From: an uncultured Bdellovibrionales bacterium
GTDB taxonomy: Bacteria; Bdellovibrionota; FAC87; UBA2466
Direction: 5' to 3'
Length of the DNA: 36,362 nt
Assembly: GCA_937903155.1 (NCBI GenBank)
Contig: CALCZU010000125.1
Span: 1 to 36,362, forward strand
The first letter of the stretch is position 1. The number at the start of each line of letters is the position of its first letter. This document shows positions 1 to 7,797 of this stretch, piece after piece. The translations under genes and the position numbers were made by a program. The notes under the pieces were generated by a model, which was given only the letters and a program-made list of their open reading frames with translations, searched no databases and was not told the DNA's origin.

Positions 1-463
1 AGGGGATAAGGCCACGAGTTTCCAATTCATTCTTGTGAACATACTGGATGACTTCCTTAAATGCTTTTCCCCATGCGATGATGCGGGTGTATGGGATGGT
101 GGACCAAAGTTTGATTTTGCTTAGCCTTGCAATTTGGCCAGAGGTGGCTCGGAGGAAGTTCTTAAATCCGTCTTTGGTCTTGGCTTTGATACACATATGG
201 TTGTGATTGCCGCAAATAGCGACCTTATAGAGCTTTACGTAGAATCTCTTCGACTCTTTTTGAAGGACAGAGCGGACACTTTGATTCTTTGTCGTGAAGG
301 AAGTGCTTCCTTTCGCATTGTCGGAGCAAAACACAACATGCATCGCTCTCTTCACAGCAATGGGACCAGCCGTTTTTCTTTTTCCCTTGCTTAAATCTCC
401 ACCATGTTCAGTGGTTTCTCTTTTATTAAATTCTTCTGAAAGTTTTAACTGCTTCATACTCAC
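1..463 (-). CDS. RAYT-like Y1 transposase, copy 1 (3' end outside window)
   Basis: Reading the minus strand from GTG 463 (or ATG 457) gives an uninterrupted frame of 152+ codons that runs off the left edge. It aligns without gaps to the complete transposase at 16336-16839, with about 19 differences in 152 residues, so only about 13 C-terminal residues are missing. Y1/IS200-like (REP-associated tyrosine) transposases are single-strand endonucleases that use a His-hydrophobe-His metal site and one catalytic Tyr. The Tyr motif (IQYVHKNEL) is present, but the HUH site reads NHNHM, with Asn in place of the hydrophobic residue, so this copy may be impaired. The leader at 464-779 and the element at 780-946 match the left part of the intact unit at 15886-17123. 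Confidence 0.85.
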   Translation of the reverse strand, partial: MSMKQLKLSEEFNKRETTEHGGDLSKGKRKTAGPIAVKRAMHVVFCSDNAKGSTSFTTKNQSVRSVLQKESKRFYVKLYKVAICGNHNHMCIKAKTKDGFKNFLRATSGQIARLSKIKLWSTIPYTRIIAWGKAFKEVIQYVHKNELETRGLIP

Positions 464-710
464 AATTTTAAGTTCTAGAATGAGTCTGATGAGACGACAA
501 AGGGAAATCCGCAAGTGAACTTCTGACTTCTATTAGTTCCTCACCGATAACTTAATGCCTGGCTATTTGTGGCTTCTCAGGATCATTGGGGCAATGTCTT
601 TTTGTCGATTTCGCACAGCGAATTTTGCGATGAATAAATTAGAAGTGAGAGAGTAGAATTCTTCTCTCTTCCAAAATTCACAAATGAATCGTGAATCTTC
701 CTCCGTACTT

Positions 711-746
711 CGAGATTGCTTCGTCGCTCCGCTCCTCGCAACGACG
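711..746. repeat. REP-like repeat (GCTTCGTCGCT...CGACG type)
   Basis: A short dyad-containing repeat that begins CGAGATTGCTTCGTCGCT and ends CTCGCAACGACG. Close copies lie at 16053-16088 (inverted) and 16913-16950, in each case between a transposase gene and a 135-bp terminal element. Repeats of this general sequence are familiar as dispersed palindromes in many bacterial genomes. Here they are part of the transposase-associated unit. Confidence 0.75.
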
Positions 747-779
747 AGGTGGTCACGATGCTCCGAAAACTGAGGGCAT

Positions 780-946
780 AAAAATTAGAAATTGTAGGAT
801 TACTTGTCCGGCGTAGCCGAAGGCGAAGACGGAAGCTGCGGCGGTCCTGGACTACAAGATAGCAACGCTCTGATCCGCAGCGCCAAGTCGACACGCCCAC
901 GAAAAATCCTCTCTAACATAAGAGGATCCCACAATTTCAAATTTTT
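780..946. repeat. 135-bp palindromic-end element, copy 1, with 32-bp insertion
   Basis: The ends are inverted repeats: AAAAATTAGAAATTGTAGGA on the left and its near complement (ATCCCACAATTTCAAATTTTT region) on the right. The core, AGCTGCGGCGGTCCTGGA to GATCCGCAG, matches the elements at 15886-16020 (inverted) and 16989-17123 (same orientation). This copy is 167 bp because about 32 bp around 802-833, containing CCGGCGTAGCCGAAGGCGAA, has been inserted next to the left end. It lies 17 bp downstream of the acyl-CoA dehydrogenase stop codon. Confidence 0.85.
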
Positions 947-963
947 ATGACCGGCATCTCCTC

Positions 964-2760
964 TTACGAACGCTGTTTCATGTATTCGAGCGTCAGTGGC
1001 AGTCGATGGACCATGTAGTGGTTTTCGAGTTGCATTCGGGGGATGGCCATTTCGCTGAAGGCGAGAATCCACTTTTCCCACTCGGGATTACCGTCATGGT
1101 GGTCGGTCATGCATTTTAGAGCGTAGTAATCACACGTAATGCGGCAGAATCTTTCGGCGACTAAGAATGGAAAAGTGAGATCCGTTTTACTCGTCAGAAG
1201 ATTGAGCGAGAAATCTTTGAAGAAGTCTTGGATCTTGTTTTCTTTTAGGCTGTCGATGTCAGAACGAAACTTATCTTTTAAAACACTTCCTAGGATTGTT
1301 TTAATTCCTAAGTTAAGTTCATTGCGGGCTTTTAAAACTTCACGTTTGACGGGATCTCGTGTGACTTTAGAGAGCGCAAGCGCTCCTGCAAGTGAACCCA
1401 TAAAGCCAGAAGCCTGTTGTGCGACGTCTTTCAATGTATCCTTTAAAACCATCAACGATTGAATCTGTGAGGTTCCCTCGTAGATGGGGTAAATCAGAGA
1501 TTCGCGCCAGAGGCGTTCTACTGGATATTCTCGGCAGACTCCGTAGCCTCCAAAGATTTGGACCGCATTTTTTGTAATCGTTACGGCTTTTTCAGAAACC
1601 ATGTATTTGCAGAGTGGCGTTAAACGTCTGAAACGTTGCTTCCATTTTTTGATATCGTGTTTGTTGTTGTTCTTTTCGGCAATTCTTAAATAGTCCGAAG
1701 CGCAGGCCGTTTCGTAGACGAGAGCTCTCATTGCGCGGATTTCGACTTCCATTTCGAAAATCATGTCGGCAACCATGGGATGCTGAAAAATCGGTTTTCC
1801 GAAAGTGGTTCTTTCGTTTGCGTATTTTTTTGCTTCGCTTAAGGCGGCGGTGCAGATTCCAAGGGATAAAGCTCCCATCGCAAGGCGGGCACCGTTCATG
1901 AGATCCAACATGACTTTGAATCCCTGACCTTCGGGACCAAATAATTCTCCGACGGAATTTTCGAAAACAAGTTCGCAGGTGGGAGAAGCATGAAGACAGA
2001 CTTTGTCTTCAATTTTACTGACACTGATATTCTTTTTCCCGTTTTCTGTTTTGGGAATCCATAGGACAGAGAGTCCTTCTAATCCTTTGGAATTGGGATC
2101 GGTGCGGACGAGCGTCATCACGACTTCGCCGTGTCCGTACGAGATAAACTGTTTTGTTCCGTTGACGAGATACTTGTCGCCATCTTTTTTCGCAGAAGTG
2201 CGGAGGTTTCCTAAATCTGAACCCGCGTTGGATTCAGTGAGTGCCATTGCAGTGGCATATTCAGCGTTGAGAAGTTTGGGAAGAAGACGAGACTTCTGTT
2301 CTTCGGTTCCCCATTTTTCGACGAAGCTAATCATCGAATATGCGGCCACTGTTAACCCGGTATTGGGACAAGCTTGCGCGAACATTTCGAGTGCCGCGAC
2401 TTGGACGACACTCGGTAAATTAAATCCTCCCACTTGGCGGCTTCCTTGTCCGGAGAAAACTCCGAGTTCTGCGCATTTTCTAATTTGCGATTGCAGCGTG
2501 GGCGACATTTGGACTTCGCCATCAACGAGGTGAGTTCCTTCGAGATCAATTTTAGCAGCGCTAGGTTTGATTTCGAGAGCGCAGAGTTTTCCGATTTCTT
2601 CGAGCACCCCTGAGTACATTTCAAAGGCTTCTTTGGTGTCTTTGAAAGCGTCTTTTTCGCCAAAGGCTTCTTCTAACGGCTGAATCAAGCTCTCGAGACG
2701 GGAATACTTAAAAAGTTGGTCTTTTCGTTCGGGGTAGTCAGTGAAAAAATTTTCGGCCAT
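964..2760 (-). CDS. Acyl-CoA dehydrogenase (long, DmdC/AcdA-like form)
   Basis: This is a 598-residue flavoprotein that oxidises acyl-CoA to trans-2-enoyl-CoA in beta-oxidation-type metabolism and passes electrons to ETF. Signature 1 (AMALTESNAGSDLG) is near residues 171-184, and the FAD/substrate segment QIFGGYGVCREYPVERLWRE is at 401-420. The catalytic base is Glu428 in YEGTSQIQ, as in medium-chain enzymes. The protein is about 200 residues longer than classical acyl-CoA dehydrogenases; the extra C-terminal helical part (about 440-598) is typical of the DmdC-type subgroup. A GGAGA lies 8 nt before the ATG. It stands alone, divergent from the FAD oxidoreductase, and ends right beside the repeat element. 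The substrate cannot be told from sequence. Confidence 0.93.
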   Translation of the reverse strand: MAENFFTDYPERKDQLFKYSRLESLIQPLEEAFGEKDAFKDTKEAFEMYSGVLEEIGKLCALEIKPSAAKIDLEGTHLVDGEVQMSPTLQSQIRKCAELGVFSGQGSRQVGGFNLPSVVQVAALEMFAQACPNTGLTVAAYSMISFVEKWGTEEQKSRLLPKLLNAEYATAMALTESNAGSDLGNLRTSAKKDGDKYLVNGTKQFISYGHGEVVMTLVRTDPNSKGLEGLSVLWIPKTENGKKNISVSKIEDKVCLHASPTCELVFENSVGELFGPEGQGFKVMLDLMNGARLAMGALSLGICTAALSEAKKYANERTTFGKPIFQHPMVADMIFEMEVEIRAMRALVYETACASDYLRIAEKNNNKHDIKKWKQRFRRLTPLCKYMVSEKAVTITKNAVQIFGGYGVCREYPVERLWRESLIYPIYEGTSQIQSLMVLKDTLKDVAQQASGFMGSLAGALALSKVTRDPVKREVLKARNELNLGIKTILGSVLKDKFRSDIDSLKENKIQDFFKDFSLNLLTSKTDLTFPFLVAERFCRITCDYYALKCMTDHHDGNPEWEKWILAFSEMAIPRMQLENHYMVHRLPLTLEYMKQRS

Positions 2761-2819
2761 GCGATCTCCTATCAGATTCAGACGGATACTTTGCCCAACC
2801 CGCTAAAATATGTCAAAGT

Positions 2820-4373
2820 ATGGCCCGGCTAGCCATGAGCAAAACACTCGCAAATATTGACTTGGGATTAGATGAAATTCTTGAAGAAAAACTGAAACTT
2901 CTCTCTCCTGGGTTCTCCACATTTAGAATTTTAAGAAAATCGGTGGATGCGCGAGGAAGAGAGCCTCGTTTCATTCTTTCCGTGGAAGTGTTTGGGAAAG
3001 GCGAGACGCCGACAAATGAGACTTATGAGGTCGATAAACTCAACGTTTCGAAAAACATGCCTCCCGTGCTCATCATTGGAGCGGGGCCAGCGGGACTTTT
3101 TGCGGCCTTAAGGCTTTGCGAAAGAGGGATCCCGTCCATCCTTTTTGAACAAGGTTCGGAAGCCGTTCCGCGAATGAAGAAAATCGCTGAGTACTGGCGG
3201 TATGGAAAATTTGATAAAAAAAATAATGTCTGTTTTGGCGAAGGGGGTGCCGGGCTTTATTCAGATGGAAAACTCATTACGCGTATCAAATCACCGCACA
3301 TTCCGTATGTTTTAAACAGACTTGTTCAGTTCGGAGCGCCGGAAGAGATTCAGTATTTAGCGAATCCTCACGTTGGGTCCGACAAAATTCGTAAAGTGAT
3401 TGCTCCCATGCGCGAGTGGCTAAAAGCGAATGGATGTGATGTTCGCTTTGATACGAAAGTCTCGGCACTGCTGTATGAAAAAAATCGGGTGGCGGGCGTC
3501 CAACTCGAAGATGGAACAAGAGTTGAAGGGTTTAGCGTGATTCTCGCAACGGGACATTCCGCCGTCGATATCATTTATCACTTGCGAGACAATCAAGTCG
3601 CGATGGAAGGAAAATCTTTTGCGGTAGGTTTGCGAATCGAACACCCACAAAAGAAAATCGATGCAATTCAGTATGGCGGGTATGCAGGCCACAAAAGCTT
3701 GGGTGCGGCTAATTACAAACTGACGGATCACGACCACCAGACCGGTATCGGAGTTTATAGTTTTTGTATGTGTCCCGGCGGTTATGTTATCGCAAGTAGT
3801 ACGGAAGACAGTGGTGTTGTCTCTAATGGCATGAGCAATTACGCTCGCAATTCTCCCTACGCCAATGCGGCGATTGTGGTGAGTGTCGATCATGAAAAGA
3901 ATTTTGGGAAAAATCTTTTCGGTGGAATGGAATTTAGAACTCAGCTCGAGCAGGCCGCGAAGAGAGCGGTTCAATCAACGGGCGGCACCAAAGAATTCCC
4001 TGCACAACGGGTGGTCGATTTTTTAGATGGTAAGCTCGGAAAGATTTTACCGGGCTCGAGTCCGTCTGGGGCAATGGGAGTGCGATTGGATGAGCTTCTT
4101 CCCAAAGATATGGTGAGTCAGTTGAGAAAGAGCTTACTCCAATTCAACCGAAAAATGCCCGGCTTTACGTCGATAGACGCGCAACTCTATGGGATTGAAT
4201 CGCGGACTTCATGTCCGGTTCGTGTGGTTCGAGAAGATGAAACTTTGCAATCTTCAACCCATCCCGATCTTTATCCGACGGGAGAAGGCGCGGGTTATGC
4301 AGGCGGAATTACAAGTGCGGCGGTCGATGGAGTTCGCGTCGCAGAAGCGATTGTTGAAAGGGTGCGAAAATGA
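2820..4373 (+). CDS. FAD-dependent dehydrogenase, COG2509-like
   Basis: A 517-residue predicted cytoplasmic flavoprotein. An N-terminal region of about 75 residues precedes the dinucleotide-binding motif LIIGAGPAGLFAA near residues 83-95. Further flavoprotein signatures are CFGEGGAGLYSDGKL, an ILATGHSA segment and the C-terminal FAD-closing motif YPTGEGAGYAGGITSAAVDG. This layout matches the widespread, functionally uncharacterised COG2509 family (NAD(P)/FAD-dependent oxidoreductases). The start is uncertain: ATG 2820 and the in-frame ATG 2835 both lack a clear ribosome-binding site. Its stop overlaps the SixA start by 4 nt (ATGA), so the two are translationally coupled. The physiological substrate is unknown. 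Confidence 0.88.
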   Translation: MARLAMSKTLANIDLGLDEILEEKLKLLSPGFSTFRILRKSVDARGREPRFILSVEVFGKGETPTNETYEVDKLNVSKNMPPVLIIGAGPAGLFAALRLCERGIPSILFEQGSEAVPRMKKIAEYWRYGKFDKKNNVCFGEGGAGLYSDGKLITRIKSPHIPYVLNRLVQFGAPEEIQYLANPHVGSDKIRKVIAPMREWLKANGCDVRFDTKVSALLYEKNRVAGVQLEDGTRVEGFSVILATGHSAVDIIYHLRDNQVAMEGKSFAVGLRIEHPQKKIDAIQYGGYAGHKSLGAANYKLTDHDHQTGIGVYSFCMCPGGYVIASSTEDSGVVSNGMSNYARNSPYANAAIVVSVDHEKNFGKNLFGGMEFRTQLEQAAKRAVQSTGGTKEFPAQRVVDFLDGKLGKILPGSSPSGAMGVRLDELLPKDMVSQLRKSLLQFNRKMPGFTSIDAQLYGIESRTSCPVRVVREDETLQSSTHPDLYPTGEGAGYAGGITSAAVDGVRVAEAIVERVRK

Positions 4374-4846
4374 AAACATTAGTTTTATTACGTCATGCTC
4401 ATCGAGATACTTCGAATGGCCGCGAACACGATAACGGTTTAAGTGAAAAGGGAAAAAAACAGAGAAAACGACTCACAAAATATTTTGAGAAGAAATTTCC
4501 CAAGTCTAAGCCTGCACTTTTTTCAAGTCCGTTCAAACGCTGTGTGCAGACACTTGATTTAATCAGCGATGATACTAAAACCGAAATCCAAATTCACGCG
4601 GACCTTGTCGAGTTCGAAGCAGACGAAAAGCCAGGTCAGTTTAAGGTGAGAGTCAAAAAAGCATTAAGTGAAATTTTAAAATCGAAGGCAGACGTGATTG
4701 CACTTTGTTCTCATGGGGATTGGATTCCGATGGCGACGCTTGTTTTGAGTGGGACTCAAATCGAGCTCGATAAAGGCGGGTGGATTGAATATGAAGTCGA
4801 CGGAACTCAAGCCTCATTAAGATATGTGATCCAGGAAATTGAATAA
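4370..4846 (+). CDS. Histidine phosphatase, SixA-like
   Basis: A 158-residue branch-1 histidine phosphatase. The N-terminal RHG-type motif LLRHAHRD supplies the phospho-accepting His, Arg-58-type residues follow in SSPFKRCVQT, and the second catalytic His is in CSHGDWIP near residue 115. The short length and lack of a signal peptide fit SixA-type phosphohistidine phosphatases, which remove phosphate from His residues of phosphotransfer proteins. Third-base A of the previous gene's last codon begins this ATG (4-nt overlap), so it is expected to be co-expressed with the FAD oxidoreductase. The true target cannot be read from the sequence. Confidence 0.85.
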   Translation: MKTLVLLRHAHRDTSNGREHDNGLSEKGKKQRKRLTKYFEKKFPKSKPALFSSPFKRCVQTLDLISDDTKTEIQIHADLVEFEADEKPGQFKVRVKKALSEILKSKADVIALCSHGDWIPMATLVLSGTQIELDKGGWIEYEVDGTQASLRYVIQEIE

Positions 4847-4898
4847 ATCCATTGCAATTTGAATTCGCTACAGCTAGCTCTGAAAAAAGGAGGGTTGT

Positions 4899-5147
4899 AT
4901 GCGGTCAAAACTAATATTTCTGGGTCTCATTCTTTTCGCTATTCAAATCTCTGCCGAGGAAAAAGCACCGTCAAGTAAAGGTTATTACTACGGCTGCCGC
5001 TGGTCGGTAGGCGAATGTTCGGCGTCTTGCAACGGATTTCCAACTTATGTCGAGCCCTGCGAAGCTAGCAAAAAAGTAAGTCCGCTCGATGTGTATGCCT
5101 GTTATTGCCGAATCGGCAAAAAACAGAAATCACTTCAAGATTTCTGA
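4899..5147 (+). CDS. Small secreted Cys-rich protein
   Basis: An 82-residue protein with a clear signal peptide (residues 1-19, cleavage after ISA) and a strong ribosome-binding site (GGAGG, 7 nt before ATG 4899). The mature part of about 63 residues has six cysteines (C33, C40, C44, C54, C68, C70), which suggests three disulfides in the periplasm or outside the cell. I do not recognise the family. The last 18 nt overlap the end of the convergent alkaline phosphatase gene. Confidence 0.75.
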   Translation: MRSKLIFLGLILFAIQISAEEKAPSSKGYYYGCRWSVGECSASCNGFPTYVEPCEASKKVSPLDVYACYCRIGKKQKSLQDF

Positions 5148-6755
5148 GAGCACTCGGCCTTCGGACAATGCTGGGGGAAGCACCCCTGTTAAGTAAGAGA
5201 GGGTCGGTGCGATGTCGATCACTTCTGCATTGAGAGGGTAAACTCCGCTTTTGACACCTCGTCCGTAAAAGAGAATCGGCACGTTAGAATCGTACGAATA
5301 TCCCGTTTGGTGAACGGCGGTATCAGTGTCCGAAACGTAGAAGGGTTTCAGAATTCCTATGACATCACCGCTTCTTCCGGGGAAGTAAGTATTTAAGATC
5401 TGCTTCTTGAAGATACCTGGTGGCAATTTTCCTTCGAGAAATTGGTGGTACGAAAAGGCTCTTAAAATACTTTCTTCTTTTTCGAGCACTCTCACAACTT
5501 CGTTTTCCACTTTTTCAATTCCGATTTTTTCTTCGGTGATCAATTTGTGATTGAGAAAAAGGTTCATGTCTTTGAACTGGAGAAGATAGGGCTCATCTTG
5601 TTTTCCAAACTTTTCGATCAGAGCGGTTTCGATGTTCTTCTTCATCGTATCTTCGCTAGCGCGCCCGCTGTCGACTTTATTTTTCTTCGAGATTTCTGGG
5701 TTTGGAGCGACTCCATGGTCCGCTGTTAGAACAATCGCAACATTTTCCAGTCCGCCTGGAACTGCTTTTGCGAGGAAGTTAAACAGCTTTGCGAGGACAA
5801 TATCGTCGGCAATTGTCATCTCTTCCATTTGAGGACTTTCTGCTCCATGCATATGTCCTGCGTAATCGTGTGCGGAGAAGCTGACCGACAATAAATCAGT
5901 TTGATTGCCTTTGCCGAGTTTCATTTCGGTCACGGCGGTTTCTGCGAGTGCTTCGAGGATGGCGAGTCCCGCTGGACCTTTTGGGAAGTTCTTGTCTCCC
6001 CAAGTGAGTTTTTCTGGGAACTGATTCCATTTTACCGATTTTTCCCATTGAAGGTTCTTGAAGTAGGGCGAATCGCTCAGCGAGTTTTTTCGGAGTTTCT
6101 CTAACTGACTATTCGCTTCTAAGACGAAAGAAGGCAGCTTTTTCTCGGGATAATAATAGGTACTCGAAGTCCAGATGAGTTTTGAAGGATCCATCCAAAT
6201 TGTGACATCACTTCGTTTTCCTCCCATGAGGATGGCGGCTCGGTCTTTCAAAGACAACGAAACGACTTTTGCATTCTTGTTAAAGTTCTTGAGTTCGTCG
6301 CCTACCGTACTCCCGAAGAAGTTTTTAGGCGAAGTCCCTGTCCGGTCAATGACAGAACCCGAAAGCCACACGTGGTCGTCGTCAGACACGCAGTAAACTG
6401 GCTTTTTCTTTGTCGTGTCGTACCATTCGTTGACGGGGATCCCAGTGAGGTAAGTATTGGCTCCCGATAAAATCGTCGAGTGACCCGGGCCTGTCATGTT
6501 TTGCAAATGCGTATAGTGAGCTTGTGGAATCCACGCCCCTTGCGAAAAGAGAAAATTAAATCCACCGACCCCTTTTGCGGATTTTGCGGGCTGGAAGCGG
6601 GATTGATATTTTGTCAGATAATCTGCTCGAAACTGGTCGATGACGATCGCTACTACAAGTTTCGGCTTCTTTAAATATTCATTGAACGGTTGGGCCCAAG
6701 CCGAATAAGAAAAAAGTGCAAGCAATATCAACGGGATAAATTTTAGATTTTTCAT
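5130..6755 (-). CDS. pafA: PafA-type alkaline phosphatase
   Basis: A 541-residue secreted phosphatase of the alkaline phosphatase/nucleotide pyrophosphatase superfamily (signal peptide 1-22, cleavage after AWA). It hydrolyses phosphate monoesters in the periplasm. By alignment from memory to Elizabethkingia PafA, the active site is complete: metal ligands D40, D297, H301, D346, H347 and H482; nucleophile T88 (NMTGPGHST); N109 (GIPVNEWYD); and the monoesterase-specific K170/R172 pair (SLKDRAAIL), which separates PafA from diesterases. Upstream, 6793-6834 contains TTAGG repeats like those before ppk1 and the olsB-like gene, consistent with phosphate control. It is convergent with the small Cys-rich gene and divergent from the CHAD gene. 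Confidence 0.9.
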   Translation of the reverse strand: MKNLKFIPLILLALFSYSAWAQPFNEYLKKPKLVVAIVIDQFRADYLTKYQSRFQPAKSAKGVGGFNFLFSQGAWIPQAHYTHLQNMTGPGHSTILSGANTYLTGIPVNEWYDTTKKKPVYCVSDDDHVWLSGSVIDRTGTSPKNFFGSTVGDELKNFNKNAKVVSLSLKDRAAILMGGKRSDVTIWMDPSKLIWTSSTYYYPEKKLPSFVLEANSQLEKLRKNSLSDSPYFKNLQWEKSVKWNQFPEKLTWGDKNFPKGPAGLAILEALAETAVTEMKLGKGNQTDLLSVSFSAHDYAGHMHGAESPQMEEMTIADDIVLAKLFNFLAKAVPGGLENVAIVLTADHGVAPNPEISKKNKVDSGRASEDTMKKNIETALIEKFGKQDEPYLLQFKDMNLFLNHKLITEEKIGIEKVENEVVRVLEKEESILRAFSYHQFLEGKLPPGIFKKQILNTYFPGRSGDVIGILKPFYVSDTDTAVHQTGYSYDSNVPILFYGRGVKSGVYPLNAEVIDIAPTLSYLTGVLPPALSEGRVLSEILK

Positions 6756-6792
6756 ACGGGGCGTACCTTACGCAAAGTGTCTTAAAACTTCA

Positions 6793-6834
6793 ATTAGGAT
6801 TTGGTTAGATTTTTGGGGGATTAGGCTCATTAGG
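6793..6834. promoter_or_regulatory. Pho-box-like direct repeats between pafA and CHAD gene
   Basis: TTAGG/TTAGA cores start at 6794, 6805, 6821 and 6830. The first two form AATTAGGATTTGGTTAGA with an 11-bp period (7-bp repeat plus 4-bp AT-rich spacer). They lie about 38-55 bp before the pafA start codon. The same repeat type occurs at 9910-9927 and 14280-14297. Binding by a PhoB-like regulator is inference. Confidence 0.45.
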
Positions 6835-6876
6835 CGTGACTCAGGGATAAAATAAGCTAAAGTGAGGTCCCGTATT

Positions 6877-7797
6877 ATGTCCGAAGCAGTAGATACTCGA
6901 TTAAGAAAAGTCCTCTCCGAAAATATCCGTGAAGCGCTGTCCGCGGTTTCCACGAAGGGCGAATTCTCCAAAGAAAAGATTAAAGCCGCACGAAAGTCGA
7001 TTAAAAAGGTGCGTACGTTGCTAAGGCTTCTGTCTTTGTCGATTAAAGGAAGCTGGCTCAAAACAGAAGAAGACCTTCTGAAGGATATCTCACGTCAGTT
7101 TAAAGGCTTAAGAGATATTTTCATCATTGAAGAAGTTTTTAAAGAGATTATCCCGCTTCTTAAAAAAGAGAAGGTGGATTGCGACCCGAATGAGATTTTA
7201 AAACTTTTCGAATCGTTAGAGTCTGAAACAATCACCAAGTTTCAGTCTGATAAGAGTAAGTTGAGATCGATTATCGGAGATCTGCAAGTCGCCAATGAGA
7301 GACTGGACGAAATGCTTTTTAAGGTTTCGCCTTGGGAATCGATAGAAGACGGACTGGTGAAGACGTACAAATCTTGCCATAAGATTTACAAGGATCTGTC
7401 GAAAAATCCCTCAAACGAGGAGTGTATTTCTCTGCGTAAGCTCGTTAACTTTCTTTTCATTGAGCTAAACTTTTTGTCGGCGTATTTAAAACCGGAAGCG
7501 AAGGAATTTTTAAAGAAGGTGGATGTTTTTTCAAAAGAGATGGGGCACGTTCAAGATACGATTTTGGTTTTTCAGGCAATTAAAGAGAATAAGAAGCAAT
7601 TTGCTTCGCCTGAACAGTACAAGAACCTCACGTCTTTTCTTGAAACACATCAGCATCAACTCGTCCAGACGGTAAGAGAAAAAGGGAAACTCATTTTCGA
7701 ATCATCCCCTAAGAGCTTTTTTCAAAAAATCATCGAGAATGAGCAAGTCAAAGACGAAAAGAAAAAATTTAAAGAGAAGAAGACGTCTTTAGGTTGA
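6877..7797 (+). CDS. CHAD-domain protein (degenerate)
   Basis: A 306-residue, helix-rich, strongly basic and acidic soluble protein. The ARKSIKKVRTLLRLL segment near residues 30-50, the GLRDIFIIEEVF segment and the SLRKLVNFLFIELNFL segment correspond to the three conserved helical motifs of CHAD (conserved histidine alpha-helical domain). CHAD proteins bind polyphosphate and often sit beside or are fused to CYTH domains. The conserved histidines are replaced here (Lys and Ile at the usual positions), so binding may differ. ATG 6877 is chosen because GAGG lies 9 nt upstream; a GTG at 6862 falls in that ribosome-binding site. The gene is convergent with ppk1, overlapping it by 29 nt. Confidence 0.75.
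   Translation: MSEAVDTRLRKVLSENIREALSAVSTKGEFSKEKIKAARKSIKKVRTLLRLLSLSIKGSWLKTEEDLLKDISRQFKGLRDIFIIEEVFKEIIPLLKKEKVDCDPNEILKLFESLESETITKFQSDKSKLRSIIGDLQVANERLDEMLFKVSPWESIEDGLVKTYKSCHKIYKDLSKNPSNEECISLRKLVNFLFIELNFLSAYLKPEAKEFLKKVDVFSKEMGHVQDTILVFQAIKENKKQFASPEQYKNLTSFLETHQHQLVQTVREKGKLIFESSPKSFFQKIIENEQVKDEKKKFKEKKTSLG

Noticed and set aside
2003..2533. 176-residue plus-strand frame
   Set aside because: Antisense shadow of the acyl-CoA dehydrogenase, with no signal and no family resemblance.
3420..3974. 184-residue minus-strand frame
   Set aside because: Antisense shadow of the FAD oxidoreductase.
6862..6876. GTG start for the CHAD gene
   Set aside because: The GTG lies in the GTGAGG ribosome-binding site of ATG 6877.
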